Source: a bacterium (GTDB lineage Bacteria > Desulfobacterota > Deferrimicrobia > Deferrimicrobiales > Deferrimicrobiaceae). From it: DNA of 7,683 nucleotides. The position numbers were made by a program, and so were the translations under genes. The stretch's first letter is position 1. Every line of letters starts with the position of its first letter. Below the pieces are notes generated by a model, which saw nothing but the letters and a program-made list of their open reading frames with translations, was not told where the DNA came from and did no database searches. The stretch is from NCBI GenBank assembly GCA_020056545.1, contig JAGVHM010000084.1, positions 1 to 7,683 on the forward strand, read 5' to 3'. Below are positions 1 through 7,391 of this stretch, one piece after another.

Positions 1-812
1 CGCTCGAACTCCATCGTTTCCAGGTTTCCAAGCACCACGGTGAGGCCGGCCGTGGACTGGCCCGGCTGGATCACGACAGTGCGGCCGACGGAAGTTTTCC
101 ATATTCCGCTCTCTTCTGGCGATTCGTGTATATGCCCGTGCAGCGAGAGGAGCGGCTGCCTTTCCGAAAGGAACCGGAGCGTCGCCGCGGAGCCCACCCT
201 CGCCCCTCCCCGGCATACGTCGAGGGAAAGTCCCGAAGGCGGGCCGTGGATCACGTATACGGCCCGGGAGGGGTCGGCCGGCGCGGGGAGCTTTGCTAGC
301 TCCTCCTCGATGGTAGGCAGGGTCTTTGCGTATGCCGGCCAATCGGGAATCTCCCTCCATCCGCCGGGAATGGAGAGGAGCCCCCCGCCGTACTGCTGCG
401 GGAAGGAGAAGTCTTTCGTGTCCATCCTGGCGCGGTCCTTCAGGCGGAAAGGGAAATCGGTCACCAGGTTCAACCCGATCAAATCGTACCCCTCGATCGA
501 TACGGACCGCCCCGCCGGATTCATGGCGACCGGATGCCTTGAGTACGCCTCCTCCAGCAAAGGGTCGAGAATGCCCAGGTCGTCGTTCGCCGGCATCCCC
601 AGGTAGCGGATGCCCACTTCCTGGTAGCGCGCGAGGTGCGGATCGAGGAATTCGCGGACGAACCGGCCCTGCTCTTCGTACAGCCGCCCGTGGGGGAACA
701 TGTCCCCCCCGTTGACGACGAGGAACGCGCCCGCCTCCACGGCCAGCGCGAGAGTCCGCTCGTACTTCCACCGGCTTCCGTGCAGGTCCGTCACGAAGAT
801 GAAGGTCCCCAT
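1..812 (-). CDS. Soluble calcineurin-like metallophosphoesterase, 3' end cut by window edge
   Basis: The visible 270 codons carry the dinuclear metal-centre motifs of calcineurin-like phosphoesterases: D-x-H at residues 9-11 (TDLHG), GGD ending at Asp37, an Asn in MPANDD at 76, a lone His189 in VIHGPP, and H-x-H at 227-229 (HGHIHE). There is no signal peptide or membrane segment, so it is probably cytoplasmic. The substrate cannot be read from the sequence. The third motif departs from the usual GNHE/GNxD, having Ala before the Asn. The ATG at 812 was chosen because the D-x-H strand follows directly. An in-frame GTG at 833 is an alternative. Neither has a convincing Shine-Dalgarno. The gene lies 24 bases after the stop of the upstream membrane phosphoesterase and in the same frame. 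The C-terminus lies beyond base 1. Confidence 0.85.
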   Translation of the reverse strand, partial: MGTFIFVTDLHGSRWKYERTLALAVEAGAFLVVNGGDMFPHGRLYEEQGRFVREFLDPHLARYQEVGIRYLGMPANDDLGILDPLLEEAYSRHPVAMNPAGRSVSIEGYDLIGLNLVTDFPFRLKDRARMDTKDFSFPQQYGGGLLSIPGGWREIPDWPAYAKTLPTIEEELAKLPAPADPSRAVYVIHGPPSGLSLDVCRGGARVGSAATLRFLSERQPLLSLHGHIHESPEESGIWKTSVGRTVVIQPGQSTAGLTVVLGNLETMEFE

Positions 813-825
813 GGGGGAGATTATA
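813..825 (-). promoter_or_regulatory. Possible -10 element for a leaderless start of the soluble phosphoesterase
   Basis: Reading the minus strand, a perfect TATAAT (825-820) is followed by exactly seven bases (CTCCCCC) and then the ATG at 812. That spacing would put the transcription start at or next to the A of the ATG. The seven bases resemble an anti-Shine-Dalgarno sequence rather than a ribosome site, which fits leaderless translation. No good -35 hexamer is visible 16-18 bases upstream, and the site sits in the gap just after the preceding gene's stop. It could be a chance match. Confidence 0.3.
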
Positions 826-836
826 CCCGCCACCGA

Positions 837-1988
837 TTATTTCCGGGACACTGCGCGCCGCTCGATGTCGATGATCGTCACCTCGGGAGGGGAGAGGAAA
901 CGCATCGGCGGTCCCCATGTACCCGTCCCCGGGTTGGTGTAGAGCGCGCCTCCGCCGCCGGGGAAATACGGCCCGTAGAGTAACGGGAACCAGATCCGGA
1001 CCAGCAGCCGGAAGGGGAAGATCTGCCCGTTGTGCGTGTGCCCCGAGAGCTGAAGGTCGGCCGCTTTCCGCGCCGCGGGGGAGAGGAACGGGCGGTGCTT
1101 CAGGAGAATCGTGAAGAGAGGGGACGGATCTTTGGCCAGGATCTCCTCTTCCGGGCGGCCGGAAGACGGCCCGAACCGATCGCCCGCGACGTCGTCCACT
1201 CCCGCTATGCGCAGCGCGTTTCCGACCGTCACCGCTTCCCCGCGCAGGACCGTGAACCCCGCCCGCCGCGTGAATTCGAGCGAGGTGCCGATCCCCGCAT
1301 AGTATTCGTGATTTCCCGTCACGGCGTATTTTCCCAGCGGCGCCGGGATCTCCCGGAGGATCTCCGACAGGCCGTCGAGATGGTTGATTCGGCCGTCGAC
1401 GAGGTCCCCGGTCGAAACGAAAAGGTCCGGGGCTGCCTGCCGGACTGCATCCGCGATGGCCGCCGCCGTCCCGTGCCGGATCATAAGCCCGAAGTGGACG
1501 TCGGAAATCTGCGCCACACGGATTCGCGCGGTCCCCTCCGGCAGCTTGTCCGTGAATATCGGAAAGTGCACGACGCGGATGCGGGAAGCCTCGAAAAAGG
1601 AATATATGCCCAGCGCAGCGGACAGCCCCGCCAGGGCCAGAAACGCGGACCTTCCGTAAACGACAAGGGGCCTGGACCCCTTGCCGGCAGCGGCTGCAGC
1701 AATCCGCGCGAGCAGGTTCACTCCGTCCAGGGCGAGGTTCGTCCAGGTGAAGAAGAAGAGAAGCCCCATCCAGGTGAAGGCGATCCAGGACACGCTCCTG
1801 GAGGCTCCTTCCATCCCGCGTGCTCCGAGGGCGTAGACGATCAGTGGGCCGCAGACGAGCGCGGCGAGCGGCGGGATCGCCGCGAGCGTCGTCTTCCATC
1901 CGAAACCGAAGGCGGCTTGCGCCTTGTGGAGCGCGTAGGCGTGAGTTCCCCCGTAGATCAGGAAGAAGGTGAGAAGGAAAAGAGACAA
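837..1988 (-). CDS. Membrane-anchored metallophosphoesterase (YkoQ/YaeI-like)
   Basis: A 383-residue protein in two parts. Residues 1-140 contain about four hydrophobic segments (near 1-20, 33-55, 66-88 and 112-134). Residues 158-380 form a calcineurin-like phosphoesterase domain with D163-x-H165 (ISDVHFG), GD at 194-195, GNHE at 225-228, His298 and GHTHNGQ at 316-322. This architecture and the GHTH-x-GQ ending match the membrane phosphoesterase family that includes YkoQ and YaeI. YaeI-type members act on lipid-linked pyrophosphates, but the substrate here is not determined. The domain follows the last helix. Its side of the membrane is not clear from sequence. The start is TTG, chosen because AAAGGAGG (2005-1998) lies nine bases upstream. 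The gene is read divergently from the FmdB-type gene and is followed 24 bases later by a second phosphoesterase. Confidence 0.88.
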   Translation of the reverse strand: MSLFLLTFFLIYGGTHAYALHKAQAAFGFGWKTTLAAIPPLAALVCGPLIVYALGARGMEGASRSVSWIAFTWMGLLFFFTWTNLALDGVNLLARIAAAAAGKGSRPLVVYGRSAFLALAGLSAALGIYSFFEASRIRVVHFPIFTDKLPEGTARIRVAQISDVHFGLMIRHGTAAAIADAVRQAAPDLFVSTGDLVDGRINHLDGLSEILREIPAPLGKYAVTGNHEYYAGIGTSLEFTRRAGFTVLRGEAVTVGNALRIAGVDDVAGDRFGPSSGRPEEEILAKDPSPLFTILLKHRPFLSPAARKAADLQLSGHTHNGQIFPFRLLVRIWFPLLYGPYFPGGGGALYTNPGTGTWGPPMRFLSPPEVTIIDIERRAVSRK

Positions 1989-1997
1989 GCCGGCAGG

Positions 1998-2005
1998 CCT
2001 CCTTT
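1998..2005 (-). promoter_or_regulatory. Strong ribosome binding site fixing a TTG start
   Basis: AAAGGAGG on the minus strand ends nine bases before the TTG at 1988-1986. It is a near-complete anti-16S match. Upstream in the gap there is no in-frame ATG with a comparable site, so it decides the rare TTG initiation codon of the membrane phosphoesterase. Its upstream end overlaps the left arm of the 2004-2027 inverted repeat. Confidence 0.75.
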
Positions 2006-2027
2006 ATCTCGCTTTATTATGAGATAA
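2004..2027. repeat. 7-bp perfect inverted repeat in the divergent intergenic gap
   Basis: TTATCTC (2004-2010) and GAGATAA (2021-2027) are exact reverse complements separated by ten AT-rich bases. The repeat lies in the 71-base gap between the divergent membrane phosphoesterase and FmdB-type genes. It overlaps candidate -10 elements for both directions and the edge of the phosphoesterase ribosome site. An operator for a dimeric regulator is the favoured reading. In the minus-strand transcript it could instead fold into a weak hairpin masking the ribosome site. Confidence 0.45.
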
Positions 2028-2046
2028 TTACACATCGATAAAGCAA
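2016..2046 (-). promoter_or_regulatory. Candidate promoter of the membrane phosphoesterase gene
   Basis: On the minus strand TTGCTT (2046-2041) is followed after 19 bases by CATAAT (2021-2016), a five-of-six match to the sigma-70 -10 box. The predicted start near 2009 leaves a leader of about 20 bases containing the ribosome site. The spacer is longer than ideal. The stretch is markedly AT-rich against GC-rich surroundings, which supports promoter function. On the plus strand the same region offers GATAAT (2023-2028) as a -10 box for the FmdB-type gene, without a clear -35. Confidence 0.4.
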
Positions 2047-2059
2047 TCGGGAGAACACG

Positions 2060-2341
2060 GTGCCAACCTACGAGTACAAATGCAAGGAATGCGGAGAGTT
2101 CGAAACGACCCAGAAAATGTCGGATCCCCCGCTCAAGAAATGCCCGACCTGCAAGGGGAAGGTGGAGCGCCTGATCGCGGGGGGGGGCGGCTTCGTGCTC
2201 AAGGGGAGCAACTGGGTCTCCAAGATGTCCTCTCCGGGGGAAGATCCGAAGAAGAAGGCGGACCGTTTCATGAAGCAGACCGTGGGCGAGGTTGCGGAAG
2301 ACATCGCGAAGCACTCCCCCCGCCCCGGCAAGTTTCACTGA
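2060..2341 (+). CDS. FmdB-family zinc-ribbon protein
   Basis: A 93-residue protein opening with MPTYEYKC. It has a zinc ribbon made of two CxxC pairs, Cys8/Cys11 and Cys28/Cys31 (CPTC), followed by a Gly-rich segment and the FVLKGSNW element that matches the GF-x-x-KGSGW signature of FmdB proteins. The C-terminal third is charged and Lys-rich. FmdB was named as a putative regulator of formamidase or formate-metabolism genes, but most members have no proven role, so the function is open. The start is GTG at 2060, with GGGAG (2049-2053) six bases upstream. It is the only plus-strand gene in the window, divergent from the membrane phosphoesterase gene and convergent with the threonine aldolase gene. 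Its Gly run is encoded across nine consecutive G residues (2179-2187). Confidence 0.9.
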   Translation: MPTYEYKCKECGEFETTQKMSDPPLKKCPTCKGKVERLIAGGGGFVLKGSNWVSKMSSPGEDPKKKADRFMKQTVGEVAEDIAKHSPRPGKFH

Positions 2342-2358
2342 ACGACAGGCTCCGGGGT

Positions 2359-2384
2359 GCGCCTGCCCGGTCTGCTTCAGGCGC
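2359..2384 (+). repeat. Small GC-rich hairpin downstream of the FmdB-type gene
   Basis: GCGCCTG (2359-2365) and CAGGCGC (2378-2384) are perfect complements with a 12-base loop. It begins 17 bases after the FmdB-type stop codon. No T-tract follows, so it is not a canonical intrinsic terminator. It may still pause polymerase or protect the 3' end of the fmdB-like transcript. Confidence 0.35.
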
Positions 2385-2387
2385 GCA

Positions 2388-2446
2388 AACCCGAAATTCC
2401 TACCAGGATCCGCGCAGCAGCAGAAGCCTGGTAGGAATTGCGGGTT
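2388..2446. repeat. Near-perfect 20-bp inverted repeat between convergent genes
   Basis: The left arm (2388-2407) and right arm (2427-2446) pair at 19 of 20 positions around a 19-base loop. The core ATTCCTACCAGG pairs exactly with CCTGGTAGGAAT, and the single mismatch is where AACCCG-A faces GC-GGGTT. The right arm runs two bases into the TAA stop of the threonine aldolase gene, and GGGTTAACCC (2442-2451) there is itself a palindrome. It sits between convergent genes, so it would fold in both transcripts. Neither side has a T-tract, so it is either an atypical bidirectional terminator or a copy of a dispersed palindromic element of the REP type. Confidence 0.7.
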
Positions 2447-3488
2447 AACCCCTTCCGAAGATTTCCCGGAACGCCCGCATGGCGCGGGCGATCTCCTTCT
2501 TTCCGATCCCCAGGTGGGTGACCGCCCGGAAGAACGGGAACGAGCGGTCGTCGACCTGTACCCCGCCGCCGGCAAGCGCATCCCGGAAGGAGAGCATATC
2601 GAGCGCAGGGTGGTGCCAGCGGAACAGGACGATGTTGGTCTCCACCGGCCCGTTGACGATCTCGACGCGGGGGACCTCCGAAAGCCCCAGTGCAAGCGCC
2701 CGCGCGTTTTCGTGGTCCTCCGCGAGCCGCTCCACGTGGTGCTTCAGGGCATGGAGCCCCCCCGCGGCGACGATCCCCGCCTGCCGCATCCCGCCGCCCA
2801 CGCGCAGGCCGACGCTCCGCGCTTCCGCAAGGAACTTCCCCGACCCCACGAGAACGGAGCCGACCGGCGCGCCCAGCCCCTTTGATAGGCAGAACATGAG
2901 GGAGTCGGCGACCTTCCCGTACGAGGCCGGGGCGGCCCCGGACGCCACCGATGCGTTGAAGATGCGGGAGCCGTCGATGTGCAAGGGAAGGGAGTGTTTC
3001 GCGCACACTGAACGGATGCGCTTGAGTTCCGCCAGCGGGAACACGGTCCCCCCGCCTGCGTTGTGGGTGTTTTCGACGGTCACCAGCCGGACCTTCGACT
3101 CGGTGCGCGAAGGCGTGGCGAGGACGGCTTCGGCAACCTCCTGGGCGGAGAAGATGCCTCCCGGGGCGTCGATCCCAAGAATGGCGACGGAGGCCATGTG
3201 GGAAACCGCCGGGGCCTCGCGCCCCGCGATGTGAGAGGCGGATGACGCGACTATCACGTCCCCGGGCCGGGTCCACGCCGCAACCGCGCACAGGTTCCCC
3301 ATGGTGCCGGAGGGGACGAACAGCCCGGCTTCCTTCCCGAAAAGGGCGGCCGAGTGTTCCTCGAGCGCACGGACGGTTGGGTCCTCGCCTCTTCGCGAGT
3401 CCCCGACCTTCGCGCGCGCCATCGCCTTGCGCATTCCCTGAGTGGGGAGCGTTACGGTGTCGGAGCGCAGGTCGATCATCGGGGGCAT
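2445..3488 (-). CDS. ltaE: Low-specificity L-threonine aldolase (PLP-dependent)
   Basis: A 347-residue fold-type I PLP enzyme of the threonine aldolase / beta-eliminating lyase family, predicted to cleave L-threonine or L-allo-threonine to glycine and acetaldehyde in the cytoplasm. Visible family marks are IDLRSDTVT (5-13), RGEDPTV (33-39), SGTMGN (60-65) at the cofactor phosphate site, the ring-stacking His86 (SASHI), ENTHNAGGGT (139-148), HIDGSRIFNA (170-179, with Asp172 against the pyridine nitrogen), and Lys203 in LSKGLGAPVGS as the Schiff-base lysine. Length matches the family, so it looks intact. The usual VGDDVYGEDPT is VGDSRRGEDPT here, a modest divergence. The start at 3488 lies 7 bases after the amidotransferase stop and has no clear ribosome site, suggesting translational coupling. 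Met4 (3479), which gives the typical MIDLRSD start, is an alternative. Confidence 0.93.
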   Translation of the reverse strand: MPPMIDLRSDTVTLPTQGMRKAMARAKVGDSRRGEDPTVRALEEHSAALFGKEAGLFVPSGTMGNLCAVAAWTRPGDVIVASSASHIAGREAPAVSHMASVAILGIDAPGGIFSAQEVAEAVLATPSRTESKVRLVTVENTHNAGGGTVFPLAELKRIRSVCAKHSLPLHIDGSRIFNASVASGAAPASYGKVADSLMFCLSKGLGAPVGSVLVGSGKFLAEARSVGLRVGGGMRQAGIVAAGGLHALKHHVERLAEDHENARALALGLSEVPRVEIVNGPVETNIVLFRWHHPALDMLSFRDALAGGGVQVDDRSFPFFRAVTHLGIGKKEIARAMRAFREIFGRG

Positions 3489-3495
3489 CGATGCA

Positions 3496-4227
3496 TCATG
3501 ACATCCCGGAGAGAAATTCGTAACGGGGCGCGTTCGGGCGCAGCTCCACCAGCTCCCCGTTGCCCAGCGGGCGCCACCCGGGACCGTCGTCGAGCGGCTG
3601 GCTCGCCACCACGACCTCTCCGGGCAAAGATTGGAGGAACAGCGTGTAATAGTCCTCGTTTCTCCGCCAGCGCCTCAGGACGAAAAGGGATTTCCCCGAG
3701 GCGATCAGCATGTTGGCGGCGGAGTAGTTTCCGACAAGATCGGTATTCCGGAGAATCTCCGACATGGCTTCCTTGAGGCGGGGGAGCGTCCTCTCGCGCC
3801 ACAGGACGCAAAGCCGCTCCAGGAAAACGAGCGTGTCGCTGACATTCCGCGTGCCCGCCTCGTCGCCGATAGATCCTCGAAAAGTGCCGTTGTGCGCCAG
3901 GGCGATTCCGTCGACAAGAAAGGGATGCGAATTGGCGGCGTTCACCGTGGCGGTGTTGGAGGCGTACCGGACGTGGCCGATGAACCGGTCGGTCTTTGCG
4001 CGGACATCGAGAAGCTGCGGGTCGGCGCAGGCCGGCTTTCCGCTGCGCAGGACCCGGATCTCCTCCCCCTGCCGACATGCGATCCCCCAGCCGTCCGGAT
4101 GGTTTCCGCCGGGCCTTCTCTCCCATCCATCGACGAGGTTTCCGCGACGGGAGAAATCGGAGAGATGGGCGAGATAAGGAGCTACGTCGATCGGCTCGAC
4201 GGAGGCGAAGGCGATCATCCTGCACAT
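3496..4227 (-). CDS. Class II glutamine amidotransferase (YafJ-like)
   Basis: A 243-residue N-terminal-nucleophile amidotransferase. After removal of Met1, Cys2 would be the nucleophile that releases ammonia from glutamine. Supporting motifs are HPDGWGIA (43-50), GHVRYAS (84-90), NSHPF (99-103) and AHNGT (111-115, glutamine and oxyanion-hole region). The protein is essentially a stand-alone glutaminase domain with no synthetase partner domain, as in the YafJ group. The acceptor is therefore unknown. There is no signal peptide, so it is cytoplasmic. It begins 10 bases after actE stops and ends 7 bases before the threonine aldolase start, so it is probably the bridge between the respiratory genes and the aldolase on one transcript. 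The ribosome site is weak (AAGGGA, overlapping the actE stop, six bases before the ATG). Confidence 0.9.
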   Translation of the reverse strand: MCRMIAFASVEPIDVAPYLAHLSDFSRRGNLVDGWERRPGGNHPDGWGIACRQGEEIRVLRSGKPACADPQLLDVRAKTDRFIGHVRYASNTATVNAANSHPFLVDGIALAHNGTFRGSIGDEAGTRNVSDTLVFLERLCVLWRERTLPRLKEAMSEILRNTDLVGNYSAANMLIASGKSLFVLRRWRRNEDYYTLFLQSLPGEVVVASQPLDDGPGWRPLGNGELVELRPNAPRYEFLSGMS

Positions 4228-4237
4228 GGGGATTCCC

Positions 4238-4765
4238 TTATTTCAGGGTGCGCAGGTATGAGACGATCTGCCAGCGCTCTGTGGGCGTCAGGTCCGCCCG
4301 GAAAGCCGGCATCCCGCCGACGCCTGAGGAGATGATGACGAAGAGCTCCCCGTCGGAATGGTGTGCACCGTGGCCTCCGGGGGACAGGTCGGATGGCGTG
4401 GGAACATATTTTTTCCCGACCGGGCCGTCCCCCTTGCCCGAGGAGCCGTGGCAGGGGACGCAAAAGATGCCGTAGGATTCCTTGCCTTTCAGGAGTGCCT
4501 GCTCCGTCGGCTCGACGGGGTTCCTTGTTTTCTTTGCTTCCGCCATAGATGGGATCCGCTCCTTCCCCTTCACGGGGACGGACGCTTCCGGAGGGAGGCG
4601 GACCGGCTCCTCCTGTGGCTTGAATGCGGGGTTGTCGAACATGTTCCGATCGAGCTTCTCGCACCCATGGAAAAGTGCGATGGCGGCCAGCAGAATAAGG
4701 AAAATACCAATCGGAGGCCGACGGGGAAAAGGGCCATTTACGGATGCCGTTCGAATAGTTATCAC
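4238..4765 (-). CDS. actE: Alternative complex III mono-heme cytochrome c subunit ActE
   Basis: A 175-residue c-type cytochrome. Residues 19-32 form a hydrophobic export segment ending at Cys35 (FHGC, an imperfect lipobox), so it is likely lipid-anchored on the periplasmic face. The NMFDNPAFKPQEEP stretch (41-54) after the cysteine fits the ActE N-terminal pattern. A long linker leads to one CVPCH heme site (102-106), and Met152 in GGMPAF is the probable sixth ligand. It should receive electrons from the other ACIII redox subunits and pass them to a terminal oxidase or soluble carrier. The GTG start at 4765 was chosen because it overlaps the actD stop as GTGA and has GAGGGGG just upstream. 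The open frame continues to an ATG at 4861, but that extension lies inside actD and is a low-complexity Arg/Gly shadow. Confidence 0.9.
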   Translation of the reverse strand: MITIRTASVNGPFPRRPPIGIFLILLAAIALFHGCEKLDRNMFDNPAFKPQEEPVRLPPEASVPVKGKERIPSMAEAKKTRNPVEPTEQALLKGKESYGIFCVPCHGSSGKGDGPVGKKYVPTPSDLSPGGHGAHHSDGELFVIISSGVGGMPAFRADLTPTERWQIVSYLRTLK

Positions 4766-5286
4766 AGTTCCCCCTCTTCGACCCGGATTTCCAGCGCCCC
4801 GGCTGTTTTCATCGCCCTGCGCGCCCGAATTTCCTGTTCCCCCGGTTCCACGACGGCGCACACCGCGATCTTCCCATCGTGTATGCGCGGCTCGTGGACC
4901 TTCCTTGCCCGGAACCGCAGAAGCCCCATCTCCCGCGCGCCCAGGATGAGCGTGGCAAGGAGGGCGAAGAGCATCGCCACTTCGTAGGTGATGATGAGCG
5001 TCGGGGGAACGCTGATGATCGCCTTCCCCGCCGTGATCAACGGATAGAGAAGGTAAGTGGCCAAGGCCAGCGCGAGCCCGGCGAGGGCCCCGACGAACCA
5101 GAAGACTACGACGTAGCGGGAGAACCTGATTGGACGGGGATCCCAGGTGACCGATCCGTCCGGCAGTGGGACGCCGGAGATCGACGTGATGTTTTCCGCG
5201 GCCAGCGGGAGGGCACGAAGAGCGTGTCCCGCTTTCGCCGCCGGCTCCACTCCGTCGAACAGCCCGATGAGGACGAAGCTGCTCAT
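4762..5286 (-). CDS. actD: Alternative complex III membrane subunit ActD (DUF3341)
   Basis: A 174-residue protein with the ActD layout: a soluble N-terminal part opening with FVLIGLFDGVEPAAKAG (4-20), two transmembrane helices (about 57-85 and 97-116), and a soluble C-terminal tail of about 55 residues. ActD carries no redox centre in characterised complexes and packs against the ActC-type membrane subunits. The N-terminal GLFD start and the SGVPLPDG-to-first-helix spacing are typical. The ATG at 5286 overlaps the actC stop as ATGA, and AGGAGG (5299-5294) lies seven bases upstream inside the end of actC. The stop overlaps the actE GTG. The arrangement implies coupled translation with both neighbours. 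Confidence 0.92.
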   Translation of the reverse strand: MSSFVLIGLFDGVEPAAKAGHALRALPLAAENITSISGVPLPDGSVTWDPRPIRFSRYVVVFWFVGALAGLALALATYLLYPLITAGKAIISVPPTLIITYEVAMLFALLATLILGAREMGLLRFRARKVHEPRIHDGKIAVCAVVEPGEQEIRARRAMKTAGALEIRVEEGEL

Positions 5287-6673
5287 TCGCTACCCTCCTC
5301 TTCCCCTTCCTCCACGAGGGCGATCGCTTCCACCGATGCGCCCCCGAAGGCGCGTTCGGTCGTGTGGAACAGCCGCTCCTTTATGTCGCTGATCGCCATG
5401 ATGGGGAAGAGCTTCGAGAAGATCATGTAAAGCAGGCCGAACATGGCGAAGGAGGCGGCGGTGATCGACAACTCCACCCACGTCGGAAAGTAGTTGTGCC
5501 AGATGAACGGATCGTTGCGCCGCGCAAGGGAGGCCGTGACGATGAGGATCCGCTCGCAGTACATCCCCACGACAACGAGGAAGGAAGCGAAGGAGATCGC
5601 GGGGATCGACCGCCGCACCTTCTTCATGCACAGCATGGGGAACGGAATGACGAAATTGCACATGATCATCAGGAGGAAGACCGGCAGGAACGACTTCCCG
5701 TACGAGCTGAACACCTCCCACTCCTCGGGGTTGCGGTTGTACCAGACCGTCAGGAACTCCGTGAAGTAGAAGTACCCCCAGATGAGGGACATCATGCATA
5801 AAAGCTTTCCCAGGTTGTCGAAATGCAGGGGCGTGAGCACCCGCTCCAGCCGGAACACCCTGCGCAGGACCGCCATCACCAGTACGACCCCGGCGATGCC
5901 GGAGAAGATCGCACCGACCACGAAGTAGGGGGCGAAGATGGTGCTGTGCCACCCCGGCACCTTCGCCATGGCGAAGTCCCACGACACGATGGAGTGGACA
6001 GATACGGCGACCGGGATTATGAGTATCGCGAAGAGGGTCGAGGCGCGGTGGTAGCGGCGCCACTCGGCGTGCGTGCCCCGGAACCCGAGCGAAAGGATCG
6101 AGTAGAGCTTTCTGCGCCACCCCTCGGACTTGTCGCGCAGGAGGGCCAGATCCGGGATCATTCCGACGTAGAGGAACGTCAGGCTACCGATGAGATATGT
6201 GTTGATCGCCACCGCGTCCCACATAAGCGGCGAGCGCATGTTCGGCCAAAGCCCCCGCTCGTTGGGGTACGGGATCGTATAGTAGAAGCGCCAGTTGCGG
6301 CCAAGATGGATGAGGGGGAATAGCCCGCCCACCATGAGCGAGAAGGCGGTCATCGCCTCGGCCGCGCGAAGGATGGGCGCCCGCCAGGTGGCGTGCGTGA
6401 GTCTCAGGATGGCGGAGATGAGCGTCCCGGAGTGGGAAAGCCCGATCCAGAAGACGAAGTTGACGATCAGGATCCCCCAGAAGACGGGCCGGTTGAGCCC
6501 CGTGACTCCCATTCCTGTCATCATCATGTAAACAAAGACGCCGATCCCCCACAGCAGGACGAGCGAGAGGATTCCGGCCCCCGCGAACCATTTCCACGTG
6601 GTCACCAGGTTGGACCGTGACAGGTCCCGGTAGAGCTGCGCCTCGTCCGTGCGGGCCAGAAGATTCTCGCCGC

Positions 6674-6677
<4 letters not shown>
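5283..6677 (-). CDS. actC: Alternative complex III quinol-binding membrane subunit ActC (NrfD/PsrC-like)
   Basis: A 464-residue polytopic protein of the NrfD/PsrC family with about ten hydrophobic helices, the first near 31-53 and the second near 65-90. ActC is the integral-membrane subunit carrying the quinol site and is thought to contribute to proton translocation. Recognisable ActC segments are WIGLSHSGTLISAIL (77-91), RAAEAMT (104-110), HLGRNW (124-129) and WPNMRSPLMWD (144-154). His124 and Asp154 have the same 30-residue spacing as the His/Asp pair I recall being placed near the quinol site in studied ACIII. The tail is acidic (EEGEEEGSE). The ATG at 6677 overlaps the upstream stop as ATGA and gives the family length. 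The frame stays open for 55 more codons upstream, but that region belongs to the iron-sulfur gene in another frame. Confidence 0.94.
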
Positions 6678-7372
<695 letters not shown>

Positions 7373-7391
7373 CGCAAGGCCTCCGCCGTCC

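Noticed and set aside
40..606. Plus-strand open frame (188 codons) opposite the soluble phosphoesterase
   Set aside because: Low-complexity shadow; the minus-strand frame has the complete motif set.
1032..2027. Long plus-strand open frame (331 codons) opposite the membrane phosphoesterase
   Set aside because: Arg/Gly/Pro-rich with no domain; the opposite strand encodes a full phosphoesterase with all metal motifs, so this is a GC-rich shadow.
2359..2446. Canonical rho-independent terminator
   Set aside because: Stems are present but no T-run follows on either strand, so the classic label is not supported.
2292..2885. Plus-strand frame running from fmdB across the palindrome into the aldolase region
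   Set aside because: It merely reads through the intergenic structure and the antisense of ltaE; no domain or ribosome site.
2377..3291. Long minus-strand open frame (304 codons) overlapping the threonine aldolase
   Set aside because: Arg/Gly-rich shadow in another frame of an intact PLP enzyme.
4766..4861. 32-codon upstream extension of actE
   Set aside because: Lies within actD, is Arg/Gly low complexity, and would bury the export segment; the GTGA overlap start is better.
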